A program made the position numbers and the translations under genes. A DNA stretch of 15,797 nucleotides from the NCBI GenBank assembly GCA_947258625.1, contig CAMYJN010000007.1, positions 1-15,797 of the forward strand, read 5' to 3'. The notes below the pieces were generated by a model. The model did no database searches, was not told the origin of the DNA, and saw only the letters and a list, made by a program, of their open reading frames with translations. Positions 7,145 through 14,750 of the stretch are shown piece after piece (the first letter of the stretch is position 1; each line of letters starts with the position of its first letter). The DNA is from an uncultured Polyangiaceae bacterium. Its GTDB lineage: Bacteria; Myxococcota_A; Polyangia; Polyangiales; Houyiibacteriaceae.

Positions 7145-10100
7145 GAAGGCGTCATCGTCTCGCATCGCTCCTGTGGATCGCGCCGCTGTTCGCGGCCTGC
7201 TGGGCGCCCGCTCCGGCTCTTGCGCAGGAGTCGGGCGCGGAGCCCGACCCTGAGGAGGCTGCACCCTGGGAAGGCGCCACGGACGTCAGCCTACCCCCGT
7301 TCCTGCAGGACACGGGCAAACGCATCGTGGACCAGCGCCCGGCCCCAACCGAGCAACAGCTGGAGGCTTTGAAACAGCTCGAAGAAGAGGTCGAGCGATT
7401 CGGCCAAACGGGGGAGGCGTTTCGCTCCACCGTCACCTCGCTGGTGCGCCGCGAATACCTTCAGCAGCGCCGGGAGCGCGACCGTTGGTACGGCGAGCGG
7501 CTCGAGTCGGAGGAGCGCGAATTGAACGAGGCCCGCGAAAGCTCGATTCGAGTCTTCGAGGAGTTCCTTCGACGCTATCCAAGCCACCCCAAGTACTCGC
7601 CGGATGCGATGTTTCGTCTGGGCGAGCTCTACTTCGAACGCAGCGCGGTCGAGTTCCAGAACTTGTACGACGAAGCACAGGCGGCTCGCGAGGCCGGCGA
7701 TTTGACCGCCGAAGATCAGCTGCCGAGCTCGCCGGACTTCACACCGACGGTTCTGCTTTACAAGTCTTTGGCCCGCCGGTTCCCCGACTATGAACGCTCC
7801 GACGGCGTGTACTACTTGATCGGCTACACCCTCAACGAAATGGGACGCCCCGAGGAAGCGCTGGCCGCCTGGCTCGCGCTCGTCTGCGCCAACAACTACG
7901 ACTACGATCCCGACTGGCGCCCGCCGTCTGCCGATGAGTCGCTAGCTGCACAAGCGAAGTATCCGGCGTTGACGCTCGACGGCCGCCCGCTCGGCGCGAC
8001 GGTTCGGGGCGTGTTCGTCAACGCCTACGCGCGCTGCAAGCCCACCTCGGAGCAGGCCCGCTTCGTCAGTGAAACTTGGTTCCGCATCGGTGAGTACCAC
8101 TTCGATGATTTCGGCGGCGACCATGCGCTGGACCTTTCGATCGCTGCATACGGGCGCATTCTGGAGAACAGCGAGGACCGCAACTACAACCTCGCCCTCT
8201 ACAAAGTCGCATGGGCCTACTATCGCGCGAGCCGCTACCCCGAGGCGATCCAGAACTTCGGCAAGCTCGTCCAATGGTCGGACGACACGCGCAAGAAGAC
8301 GGGCAAGGCGGGCTCGGAGCTTCGGCCGGAAGCGATCGAATACCTCGGCATCGCGTTCGCCTATGACGACTGGAACGAGAATCAGGTTGCCGATCCGGTC
8401 GAGGGCAGGCCCACGGGGCTCGAGCGCATCCAGGATGCCTCGCTCCTCCCGCAGCAGAGGCCCTGGACGCCCGAGGTCTACTTCCAGCTGGGTCAGGTCT
8501 ACTTCGACGAAGCGAAGTACCCCGAAGCGATCGCGGCCTGGCGGATGGCGATTTCGAAGTGGCCGAACCATCACCGAACCCCGGAGATTCTCAACGAAAT
8601 CGCGAACGCTCACCAGATGCACAACGAGTTCGAAAACGCCATCGTCGCGCGTTCTGAGCTGACGCAGTACGTGCAGGGCAGCGCCTGGTGGAACGCCAAC
8701 ATGGACCGCCCTTCGGAGCAGCGGACCGCCGAGCAGCTAGCCGAAAATGCGCTCATCGTCACCGCGATTCATCACCACCAGGCTGCTCAGCGGCTACGTC
8801 AGCGGTGCGTTCAGGAGCGCAACGTGAAGCTCTGCAGCGATTCGCAAACCGAGTACGGCTTTGCGGCCGACGCGTATCGCAGCTACCTCGAGCGCTACCC
8901 GAACAATCCTCAGGGCTACGAGCTTCACTACAATCTGGCCGATGCCCTTTACTGGTCGAAGAGCTACGAGCAGGCCGCGACCGAGTACGCCGAGGTTCGG
9001 GACTCGAACGTGGACGACAGCTACCTCGCCGAATCCGCCCGGCGCGTGGTCGAATCGTTGAAACGAATCGCCGATCGCGATGTCGAAGAGGGGCGTTTGG
9101 TCGTTCGCAGCGAGGCACCGCCGACGTCTGGCGAACCGCCGACGGCTCAGCCCACCGCCATGCCCGAAACGGTGCAGCGGCTGGCGCGCGCCAGGGAAAT
9201 CTACCTGAGCCGCGTGAGCCCCCAGCGCGATACCGAGGGTGTGCGCACGGCCTACGACTACAACAACGCGCTGCTCCTCTATTGGTACGGCTACTGGCCC
9301 CAAGCCGAGAGCCGCTTCACGCGAATCTACGAAGAACGCTGCTCGGGCCCTGAGGCTGATGCGACGGGCCAAATCGCATGGGAGAATCTTCGCGCCATGG
9401 CGATGGCGACGGAAGACAGCGACGAGATTCGCCGCCTCGCCACCGACATCCAAGAGCGCGGCTGCACGTTCACAGCGGGCGCCACCAAGATCGACTGCAG
9501 CAAGCCCTCCAACCGCGACAAGCCGATCTGTCGCGCGGGCGCAGACCTCAACGCGCTGGTTTATCAGGACGCCCTCGACGTCTACAAACGAGCCGGCCAA
9601 AGGACCGGCAGCGAAAGCGTTCTTCTGTACGAGCAGTCGGCCACGATGCTGCTCGCCGCGGTCAACAGCAATCCGAGCGACAAGCAAGCGCCTCTCGCGC
9701 TCGAATACGCCGCTCTTGCGCTCGAGGCCACCAACCGCTTCGACTCTGCGGCTCAACTCTACCAGCGCATCATCGACGAAGTGGGGCCTCGCAAAGCGGC
9801 CGATGCCGAAGAGCAGCAGAGCCTCGACGCAATTCTGGCAAACGCGCACTTCAAGCTTGCGTATACGGCGAGCCGCAACTTCGACTTCGACCGCGCCGTC
9901 GACAACTACCGAGTGCTGGCCGATTCGCAGCGCTTCGCCAAATCGAGCGACCCGGGGGTTCAGAACAAGCGCGCCGACGGTCTCGTCAACTCGGCCATTT
10001 TGCTCGAGCGCCTACAGCGGTATCCCGAAGCGACGCAGTACTACCGCCGCGTATACAACACGGTCGACGACCCGAGCACGAAGCGCAACGCACTCTATCG

Positions 10101-10992
10101 CATCGCCGAGATGGCCTACCGGCAGCGACGCTACCCGCAGGCGATCAACGGCATGCGAGAGTTCATCAGGGCCTACGGAAGCGACGGAGAGGCCGGTGAC
10201 CTGCTGGTTCAGGCGTACTGGCGCATCGCTCAGTCTTGGAAGGCGCGCGGCCGAATGGGCGACTACCGCGGCGCACTCCAGGAGGTGACCACGGCATTCC
10301 AGCGCACCGGGCAGCCGGCCGGGTCGATCGCAGCCGGTTACGCGGCCGAGGCGCGTTTCATCCTCGTGGACGGCAAGCTCGCGAGCTTCGAGAAATTCCA
10401 GATCAAGCCGGGCAAGCCAAAGACGGTCGAAGCCTATATCAACACGATCACCAAACAGATGAGCAACGGCGCATCCCAGGCCCAGTCGGTCGCAAACGGC
10501 TACGAGCCGGTCTTCCCCTACCGCCGCCCGCGCTGGACGATCGCGTCGTACGTGCGCCAGGGTCGCGTCTATGAGATATTGGCGCGTTCGATCCTCAACA
10601 CCCCCGTCGTCATTCCAAGCGACCTGCAGCGGGTGCTCCGCAGGGCCGACGAGTACGAGCGCGAAGAGTACCAGCTCGACTTCGAGGACAAGGTTCGCCA
10701 GGTGCTCGACACCCAAGTTCGTCCGGTGGAGTGCTTCGCGGTCGCGCGCTACGCCCTAGCCGCACGCGCGGGTCGGGCCGGGAGCTTCGACGACGACTAC
10801 ACGCGAATCGCCATCGACCGGCTCCAAGCCTACGGCGACGAGCGCATCGCCGAGTGCATCGCCGAGGCCCAGGCCGCCGATGCCACCTTCCAGGGATACA
10901 CCCCAGGCGAATTCGCACGTTCGCCCCGGGGCAAACCGCTCGAGATTCGGCCTGGAATCGCGCCACCTGCTATCAGCAAGGAGAACAACTGA
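7141..10992 (+). CDS. gltD: very large secreted TPR protein, AgmU/GltD-like
   Basis: The protein has 1283 aa with an N-terminal signal peptide, probably cut after Ala28 (ALA before Gln29). A Cys at 20 is preceded by FAA and is a weak lipobox alternative. TPR-type helix pairs are spread along the chain, for example at about 135-175, 354-383, 444-506, 577-622, 854-930 and 952-1057. Ten cysteines remain after cleavage (249, 299, 556, 565, 734, 775, 786, 797, 1198, 1239), suggesting disulfides in the periplasm. The length, TPR content and position just before the TPR lipoprotein, small secreted protein and FHA/TonB-C protein match AgmU (GltD) of the Myxococcus xanthus Glt gliding machinery as I remember it. 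The gltD name therefore rests on synteny and architecture and is moderate. It could instead be a general TPR scaffold. It overlaps its neighbours by ATGA (upstream) and TGATG (downstream). Confidence 0.85.
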   Translation: MRRRHRLASLLWIAPLFAACWAPAPALAQESGAEPDPEEAAPWEGATDVSLPPFLQDTGKRIVDQRPAPTEQQLEALKQLEEEVERFGQTGEAFRSTVTSLVRREYLQQRRERDRWYGERLESEERELNEARESSIRVFEEFLRRYPSHPKYSPDAMFRLGELYFERSAVEFQNLYDEAQAAREAGDLTAEDQLPSSPDFTPTVLLYKSLARRFPDYERSDGVYYLIGYTLNEMGRPEEALAAWLALVCANNYDYDPDWRPPSADESLAAQAKYPALTLDGRPLGATVRGVFVNAYARCKPTSEQARFVSETWFRIGEYHFDDFGGDHALDLSIAAYGRILENSEDRNYNLALYKVAWAYYRASRYPEAIQNFGKLVQWSDDTRKKTGKAGSELRPEAIEYLGIAFAYDDWNENQVADPVEGRPTGLERIQDASLLPQQRPWTPEVYFQLGQVYFDEAKYPEAIAAWRMAISKWPNHHRTPEILNEIANAHQMHNEFENAIVARSELTQYVQGSAWWNANMDRPSEQRTAEQLAENALIVTAIHHHQAAQRLRQRCVQERNVKLCSDSQTEYGFAADAYRSYLERYPNNPQGYELHYNLADALYWSKSYEQAATEYAEVRDSNVDDSYLAESARRVVESLKRIADRDVEEGRLVVRSEAPPTSGEPPTAQPTAMPETVQRLARAREIYLSRVSPQRDTEGVRTAYDYNNALLLYWYGYWPQAESRFTRIYEERCSGPEADATGQIAWENLRAMAMATEDSDEIRRLATDIQERGCTFTAGATKIDCSKPSNRDKPICRAGADLNALVYQDALDVYKRAGQRTGSESVLLYEQSATMLLAAVNSNPSDKQAPLALEYAALALEATNRFDSAAQLYQRIIDEVGPRKAADAEEQQSLDAILANAHFKLAYTASRNFDFDRAVDNYRVLADSQRFAKSSDPGVQNKRADGLVNSAILLERLQRYPEATQYYRRVYNTVDDPSTKRNALYRIAEMAYRQRRYPQAINGMREFIRAYGSDGEAGDLLVQAYWRIAQSWKARGRMGDYRGALQEVTTAFQRTGQPAGSIAAGYAAEARFILVDGKLASFEKFQIKPGKPKTVEAYINTITKQMSNGASQAQSVANGYEPVFPYRRPRWTIASYVRQGRVYEILARSILNTPVVIPSDLQRVLRRADEYEREEYQLDFEDKVRQVLDTQVRPVECFAVARYALAARAGRAGSFDDDYTRIAIDRLQAYGDERIAECIAEAQAADATFQGYTPGEFARSPRGKPLEIRPGIAPPAISKENN
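10978..10985 (+). promoter_or_regulatory. ribosome binding site fixing the start of the TPR lipoprotein
   Basis: AAGGAGAA ends 6 bases before the ATG at 10992. The reading frame stays open upstream to 10731, but that stretch overlaps the end of the large TPR gene and encodes an Arg-rich nonsense-like peptide. The Shine-Dalgarno, the TGATG junction and the signal sequence that begins right at 10992 all select this ATG. Confidence 0.85.
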
Positions 10993-12302
10993 TGCGCACG
11001 GGGGTACAGGCCACGATTTTGATCGCTGCGATGCTGTTCGCCACGTACGGCTGCAAGGGCTCGTCGGAGCCGGTCGACTTGGAAACCAGCGCGGGCGGTG
11101 AGGCGCCCGCCGGCGGCGGCGAGGCTGTCGAGGGCGAGCCCGGCCCAGCGACCGCCGGCGGGATGGCGACAACTCCAGAGGAAAGCCCTTGGGGTGCGAC
11201 GAAAGCCGAGCAGTGCCGCCGACAGGCTCGCCCCACGATGTCTTCGAGGGCGACGAAGTCGTTTGACGCTGGCGTCAGTGCAGCGGCATCCGGGGATGCG
11301 GGAAGGGCGGAGGCGGAGTTTCGAGCCGCGCTCAAGCGTGACCCAAACGCCTACCCGGCGATGTACAATCTCGGCGTGCTCGCGGACCGTGCGGGGAACG
11401 AGCGCGATGCCATCAACGACTACCAGCGGGCACTTCGAATCCTGCCCGACTACGAGCCAGCGGCGCGGGGCATCTCGACGATTCAAATCCGTCGGGGCCA
11501 AGTGCAAGCCGCGGTCGCGACCGTCGAGCCCCTTGCCAATCGGTATCGCTCCAATCTCGAGATGCAGGCGCTCTACGCCGAGGTCTTGGTCGAGGCGAGG
11601 CGCTACGACGAGGCCTGGATGACAGCGAGACGTGCGCTCAGGTGTGACGAGCGATTCGTGCCGGCGCTGATCGCTCTCGTCAAGGCAAGCCGCGCCCAGG
11701 GCCGTGACGAGCTCGCCGATTCGATCCTCGATCAGGCCCTGCAAGTCGACCCGAATGTCGCCGAGCTCCACTTCCTGGACGGTGAAAGGCTCAAGACGGA
11801 GCCCGGGCGCCTGCGCGAAGCGATGGCAGCCTACGAGCGCGCCGTTCAGCTGCGCCCGAGCTATGCCGAAGCTCAAATGGCACTCGGTATCCAGCTCCTG
11901 GCGGGCGGCAACTATTCGGGCGCGCTCTCCCACTTCCAAGCTGCGGAGCGGCTGGTGCCGACGCTTCCCGCGGTGCACGTCAATCTGGGCGACGCCTACC
12001 GGGCCACCAAGCAGTGGACAGAGTCGCAGCGCGCCTACCGGCGGGCCCTGGAGTTGCAGTCGAAGCTCCCTGAAGCGCACTACGGCCTAGGCCTGCTCTT
12101 CCTTTCCGCAGCCGGCGATTTTCCGGGCCTCGACGCACTTACGGCTTACGAGAAGGCCGTCGACGAGCTCAATCGATACAGGAGCGAAATGGGGCCGAGA
12201 CTGGCCAAGGACGACCAATCGGAGGAGTATCTCCGAGACTTGGACCGAATGATCAAGCGAGCGCGGCGTCAGCAGGAACGCGAACGGGGAGGCGCCTCAT
12301 GA
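10992..12302 (+). CDS. gltE: TPR lipoprotein, AglT/GltE-like
   Basis: The protein has 436 aa, starting at 10992. A short basic and hydrophobic leader runs into a Cys at 21 (ATYGC), a tolerable though not textbook lipobox, followed by a Gly/Ala/Glu/Pro-rich low-complexity tether (about 25-65). Residues about 88-390 form roughly eight or nine TPRs of good quality, with the Gly-8, Ala-20 and Ala-27 positions recurrent and DPNAY- or RPSYAEA-type helix ends. A lipid anchor with TPRs fits an outer-membrane periplasmic docking protein. In Myxococcus the gliding protein AglT (GltE) has this make-up and lies between AgmU and a small gene plus PglI, as here. The tail is Arg/Glu-rich. It overlaps the next gene by ATGA. 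The family call is strong; the exact Glt identity is moderate because TPR lipoproteins are common. Confidence 0.88.
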   Translation: MRTGVQATILIAAMLFATYGCKGSSEPVDLETSAGGEAPAGGGEAVEGEPGPATAGGMATTPEESPWGATKAEQCRRQARPTMSSRATKSFDAGVSAAASGDAGRAEAEFRAALKRDPNAYPAMYNLGVLADRAGNERDAINDYQRALRILPDYEPAARGISTIQIRRGQVQAAVATVEPLANRYRSNLEMQALYAEVLVEARRYDEAWMTARRALRCDERFVPALIALVKASRAQGRDELADSILDQALQVDPNVAELHFLDGERLKTEPGRLREAMAAYERAVQLRPSYAEAQMALGIQLLAGGNYSGALSHFQAAERLVPTLPAVHVNLGDAYRATKQWTESQRAYRRALELQSKLPEAHYGLGLLFLSAAGDFPGLDALTAYEKAVDELNRYRSEMGPRLAKDDQSEEYLRDLDRMIKRARRQQERERGGAS

Positions 12303-12553
12303 AACGTGCAACTTCGGCGATCTTGCTCGCCCTGATGCTCGTCGCGTTGACGGCGAGCCTGGCGCTGGGTCAGAGGGCTAAGAAGCGGCAGCCCCGAGTC
12401 ATCCAACTCGAAGAAATCGTCATCGAGGGCCGCGTCCAGAAACCCAACGCGTTTTACATTCTGAATCGTTCCAACCTCGGCTACGAAGTGCTCGAGCTGC
12501 GCACGAGCTTTCTTCGCAAAGTGGTTCGCAGCGTTCAAAAGGAGCCGTTCTGA
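12299..12553 (+). CDS. small secreted protein with TonB-box-like motif (GltF position)
   Basis: The protein has 84 aa, with a signal peptide probably cut after Gly24 (ALG before Gln25), leaving a basic 60-residue mature protein. Its first mature residues carry VIQLEEIVIEGR (34-45), which closely resembles the TonB box and plug entry of TonB-dependent transporters (EEIVVTG type). A conserved-looking KPNAFYILNRS segment follows. A strong GGGGAGG (12286-12292) lies 6 bases before the ATG, which overlaps the preceding stop (ATGA); the stop overlaps the next ATG (TGATG). It sits exactly where I recall gltF between gltE and gltG in Myxococcus, but sequence identity with GltF cannot be checked here, so no symbol is given. 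A role as a small peptide ligand or clamp for the adjacent TonB-C protein is an inference. Confidence 0.85.
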   Translation: MKRATSAILLALMLVALTASLALGQRAKKRQPRVIQLEEIVIEGRVQKPNAFYILNRSNLGYEVLELRTSFLRKVVRSVQKEPF

Positions 12554-14010
12554 TGGCCCAACCGCGGAGTCCGAGGCAGGGAACCCGTCCCGGCGCGATG
12601 ACCCAGGCCATGCAGGCCGTTCCGATGAAGCCAGCGGGCTCGAAAGTCCTGCGCGTCGGCCTCTTTCGAGATAAGAAAATCGTCGAAGAACGCATCGTTC
12701 GGCGGCGGGAAACCGTCTCGATCGGTACCGCGGCCAAGAACCATCTCATCATCCGGTCTGGAACGCTGCCTCCGAAGCTCGAGTCGCGGTTCGAGCTCTT
12801 TCAGCTGGTTGGCGACGACTACATCCTGAACTTCACGGGCGAGATGACCGGCAAGATCGCGCTGCCGGGCGGGGTGCAGAAGCTCGAGCACCTGCGTGAC
12901 ACCGGCGCCGCGCGCAACGCGGGTACCCACTACCAGATCAAGCTCGCGGATACGTCGCGCGGCAACATCAGGATCGGGGATTTCACCGTCTTCTTCGAGT
13001 TCGTCTCGGCGCCACCGATCACCCCGAAGCCCCAACTGCCCGCCGCGGTGCAGCGCGGCTTCGTCAAGAACATCGACTGGACCTTCACCACCTGGGTGAT
13101 TTTTTCGTACATGCTGTTCTTCGGTTTCATCATCTACATGGAGAACGCCGACTGGAAGGTCGACAAAGGCGTCCAGGAGGTGCCCGAAAACCTGGCGCGC
13201 CTGATCTTCGAAGCCCCCATGGAGCCGCCCATCGTTGAAGAGGAGCCCGTCGAAGAAGGCGAGGGCGAGGAAGAAGAGAAAGCCGTGGGCAAAGCGCCCG
13301 ACAAGAAGCCGGTGAAGGCCGAGGGAAGGGAGCCGGTGGGTGCAGAGCCGGCGGGCGCGACCGCCGAAGGCCGTGCGCGCATCGCAAAAGAGGCTGCCGC
13401 ACAGGCCGAAGCAATGCTGTTAGGAGCGTTGGGAGGCTCGGGCGGCGCTCTTGGTGATGTGCTCTCCGGCGGGGCGGTCACGGGCAACGCCGCGGATGTC
13501 CTCGCACAGGCATCCGGAGTCGGTGTCGCGACCAAGAGCGAGGCGGGCACGCTTCGGACGCGAAGCGGCGGGGGAAGCGGCCAGAAGGCCGGCCTCGGCT
13601 CGCTCAAGAAGGGCAAGGGCGCCGGAAAGGCCGCACAGGAAGGGCAGGCGGTCGAAGAGCGCCAAGTCCGAGGAAACGTCGGGCTCAACAGTGGAGGGGA
13701 CATCGGCGGCAGCGGCGAGTTCGATCAAGCGCTGGTTCAAAGGCAGATCAAACAGCGCCTCAAGTCGATCACACGCTGCTACGAGTCCGAGCTCCGCAAG
13801 AACCCGAGCCTTTCGGGCAAGGTCACCGTGACGTTCACCATCCAGGAGCGTGGCAATGTGACGAATGCCAAGGCGACCGAGAATACGACCGGCAGCCCCG
13901 CCGTCGCGGACTGTGTCATGCGAACCATCAGCCGCTTTCGCTTCAACCCGGGACCCGATGGGGGCAGCGTGACCTTCCGTTATCCCTTTGTTTTCCAGCC
14001 TCAAAATTAA
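12553..14010 (+). CDS. gltG: inner-membrane FHA-like/TonB-C protein, PglI/GltG-like
   Basis: The protein has 485 aa with no signal peptide. A cytoplasmic FHA-like domain spans about 30-152, with IG at 57-58 and the closing strand GDFTVFFEF. One transmembrane helix follows at about 178-196. The periplasmic part starts with a Pro/Glu-rich linker (about 205-270), then a Gly/Ala-rich stretch with GGSGG-type runs (about 290-395). It ends in an AgmX/PglI C-terminal domain (about 395-485), recognised by CYESELRKNPSLSGKV, the paired Cys409 and Cys454, and the terminal YPFVFQP. In Myxococcus, GltG and GltJ share this plan and couple the inner-membrane motor to the outer-membrane complex through a TonB-like domain. 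AAGGAG (12538-12543) precedes the ATG. The FHA phosphothreonine-binding residues look degenerate. It is the last gene of the overlapping operon. Confidence 0.92.
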   Translation: MAQPRSPRQGTRPGAMTQAMQAVPMKPAGSKVLRVGLFRDKKIVEERIVRRRETVSIGTAAKNHLIIRSGTLPPKLESRFELFQLVGDDYILNFTGEMTGKIALPGGVQKLEHLRDTGAARNAGTHYQIKLADTSRGNIRIGDFTVFFEFVSAPPITPKPQLPAAVQRGFVKNIDWTFTTWVIFSYMLFFGFIIYMENADWKVDKGVQEVPENLARLIFEAPMEPPIVEEEPVEEGEGEEEEKAVGKAPDKKPVKAEGREPVGAEPAGATAEGRARIAKEAAAQAEAMLLGALGGSGGALGDVLSGGAVTGNAADVLAQASGVGVATKSEAGTLRTRSGGGSGQKAGLGSLKKGKGAGKAAQEGQAVEERQVRGNVGLNSGGDIGGSGEFDQALVQRQIKQRLKSITRCYESELRKNPSLSGKVTVTFTIQERGNVTNAKATENTTGSPAVADCVMRTISRFRFNPGPDGGSVTFRYPFVFQPQN

Positions 14011-14056
14011 GTTCGTCATTGGTGCATATTTCCTGCTTAACTGTATTGTGTGTACG

Positions 14057-14084
14057 TTGACACGAGAATCATGCGGCGTATAAT
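14057..14084 (+). promoter_or_regulatory. perfect-consensus sigma70 promoter
   Basis: TTGACA (14057-14062) and TATAAT (14079-14084) are separated by 16 bases, matching both hexamers exactly. Transcription would begin near 14091, about 18 bases before the ATG at 14109. It lies in the AT-richer gap 14011-14108 after the operon's last stop. No clear stem-loop terminator was found in that gap, so read-through from the operon is possible as well. Confidence 0.85.
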
Positions 14085-14096
14085 CGTCGCAAGTTT

Positions 14097-14101
14097 AGGG
14101 G
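14097..14101 (+). promoter_or_regulatory. ribosome binding site deciding ATG over TTG
   Basis: AGGGG lies 7 bases before the ATG at 14109 and only 4 bases before an in-frame TTG at 14106. The spacing and codon preference favour the ATG. Confidence 0.65.
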
Positions 14102-14108
14102 ATCGTTG

Positions 14109-14708
14109 ATGTTTAAACGAATGGGAACCGTGGGACAGGCAGTGCTGGCCGCGTCGTTGGCCGTAGGGAGCCTCGGCTACGCCTTCGCCCAGGAGGCCAG
14201 CGACTCGACGGTCGACGTCATCCAGGTCGAGCCCATCCGCGCGCCCGAGAAGGGTCGAGCGCTTTCACCGGCGGCGCAGGCCAAGGCGGCGCGCAGCGCG
14301 ATGGCAAGCGCCTCGGCGAGCTGCGCGGCGCAGTCGAGAGCTCTCAAGAGCGCCAAACGTGAGAAAGACATCATTCGAGCGACCTGCCTCAAGGACAAGC
14401 TCGACCAGTGCAAGGCCAGCCTGCAGAGCATGAAGCGCCGGCAGGCGGCCCTCGATAAGGCGATTGCCTCCCGTGATTCCGGCAGCAGCAACCACGAATT
14501 CACCGTGATCGGCGTCCTCTCCCAGAAGTTCAAGGCTCTGACCCAGGCCGCGAACCAGTGCGTGGGGCAAGACCTTTTCGACACGGGCGAGACGCAGGTG
14601 AGAGAAGAAGTCGACCTCTTCGTCCCCGATGAGAATCCTGTCGTGATCGACACCGTGCCGGACTGGCCGATCCCATTTATCCCGCCACCAGTCAGTGGAG
14701 TCAGCTAA
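14109..14708 (+). CDS. secreted four-cysteine protein, conserved-hypothetical type
   Basis: The protein has 199 aa with a signal peptide cut near Ala27 (AFA before Gln28). The mature N-terminus carries VDVIQVEPIRAP (35-46), which echoes the VIQLEEI motif of the 84-aa protein. A helical middle (about 52-122) has Cys72, Cys93 and Cys101; Cys151 follows a second helix. Four cysteines suggest two disulfides in the periplasm. The tail has a GETQVREEVDLFVPDENP stretch and then a Pro-rich end (IPFIPPP). I have a loose memory of deltaproteobacterial hypothetical proteins with this CLKDK-plus-GETQV layout, but no function. It is first behind a very strong promoter and 42 bases upstream of an outer-membrane barrel gene, so it may be an abundant periplasmic partner of that barrel or of the TonB-C protein. 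Confidence 0.88.
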   Translation: MFKRMGTVGQAVLAASLAVGSLGYAFAQEASDSTVDVIQVEPIRAPEKGRALSPAAQAKAARSAMASASASCAAQSRALKSAKREKDIIRATCLKDKLDQCKASLQSMKRRQAALDKAIASRDSGSSNHEFTVIGVLSQKFKALTQAANQCVGQDLFDTGETQVREEVDLFVPDENPVVIDTVPDWPIPFIPPPVSGVS

Positions 14709-14750
14709 CCAGCGGATTGGTGTTCGTATGGGTGGGGGGAATAAGGGATC

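Noticed and set aside
7192..7203. Lipobox-like FAAC in the leader of the 1283-aa TPR protein
   Set aside because: Phe at -3 is unfavourable, and a standard signal peptidase I site (ALA before Gln29) follows closely, so a soluble periplasmic protein is more likely.
10731..10991. Upstream extension of the TPR lipoprotein reading frame
   Set aside because: It overlaps the well-supported end of the large TPR gene, is Arg-rich and composition-biased, and would bury the lipoprotein signal that begins at 10992.
10830..12080. Long minus-strand open frame (416 codons) opposite the TPR lipoprotein gene
   Set aside because: The sense strand has a signal peptide, TPRs and coupled neighbours; the antisense product is unlike any protein family and lacks a ribosome binding site.
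14008..14038. TTAAG/CTTAA inverted repeat after the TonB-C gene as a terminator
   Set aside because: The arms are only 5 AT-rich pairs with a long loop and no following T-run, too weak to call.
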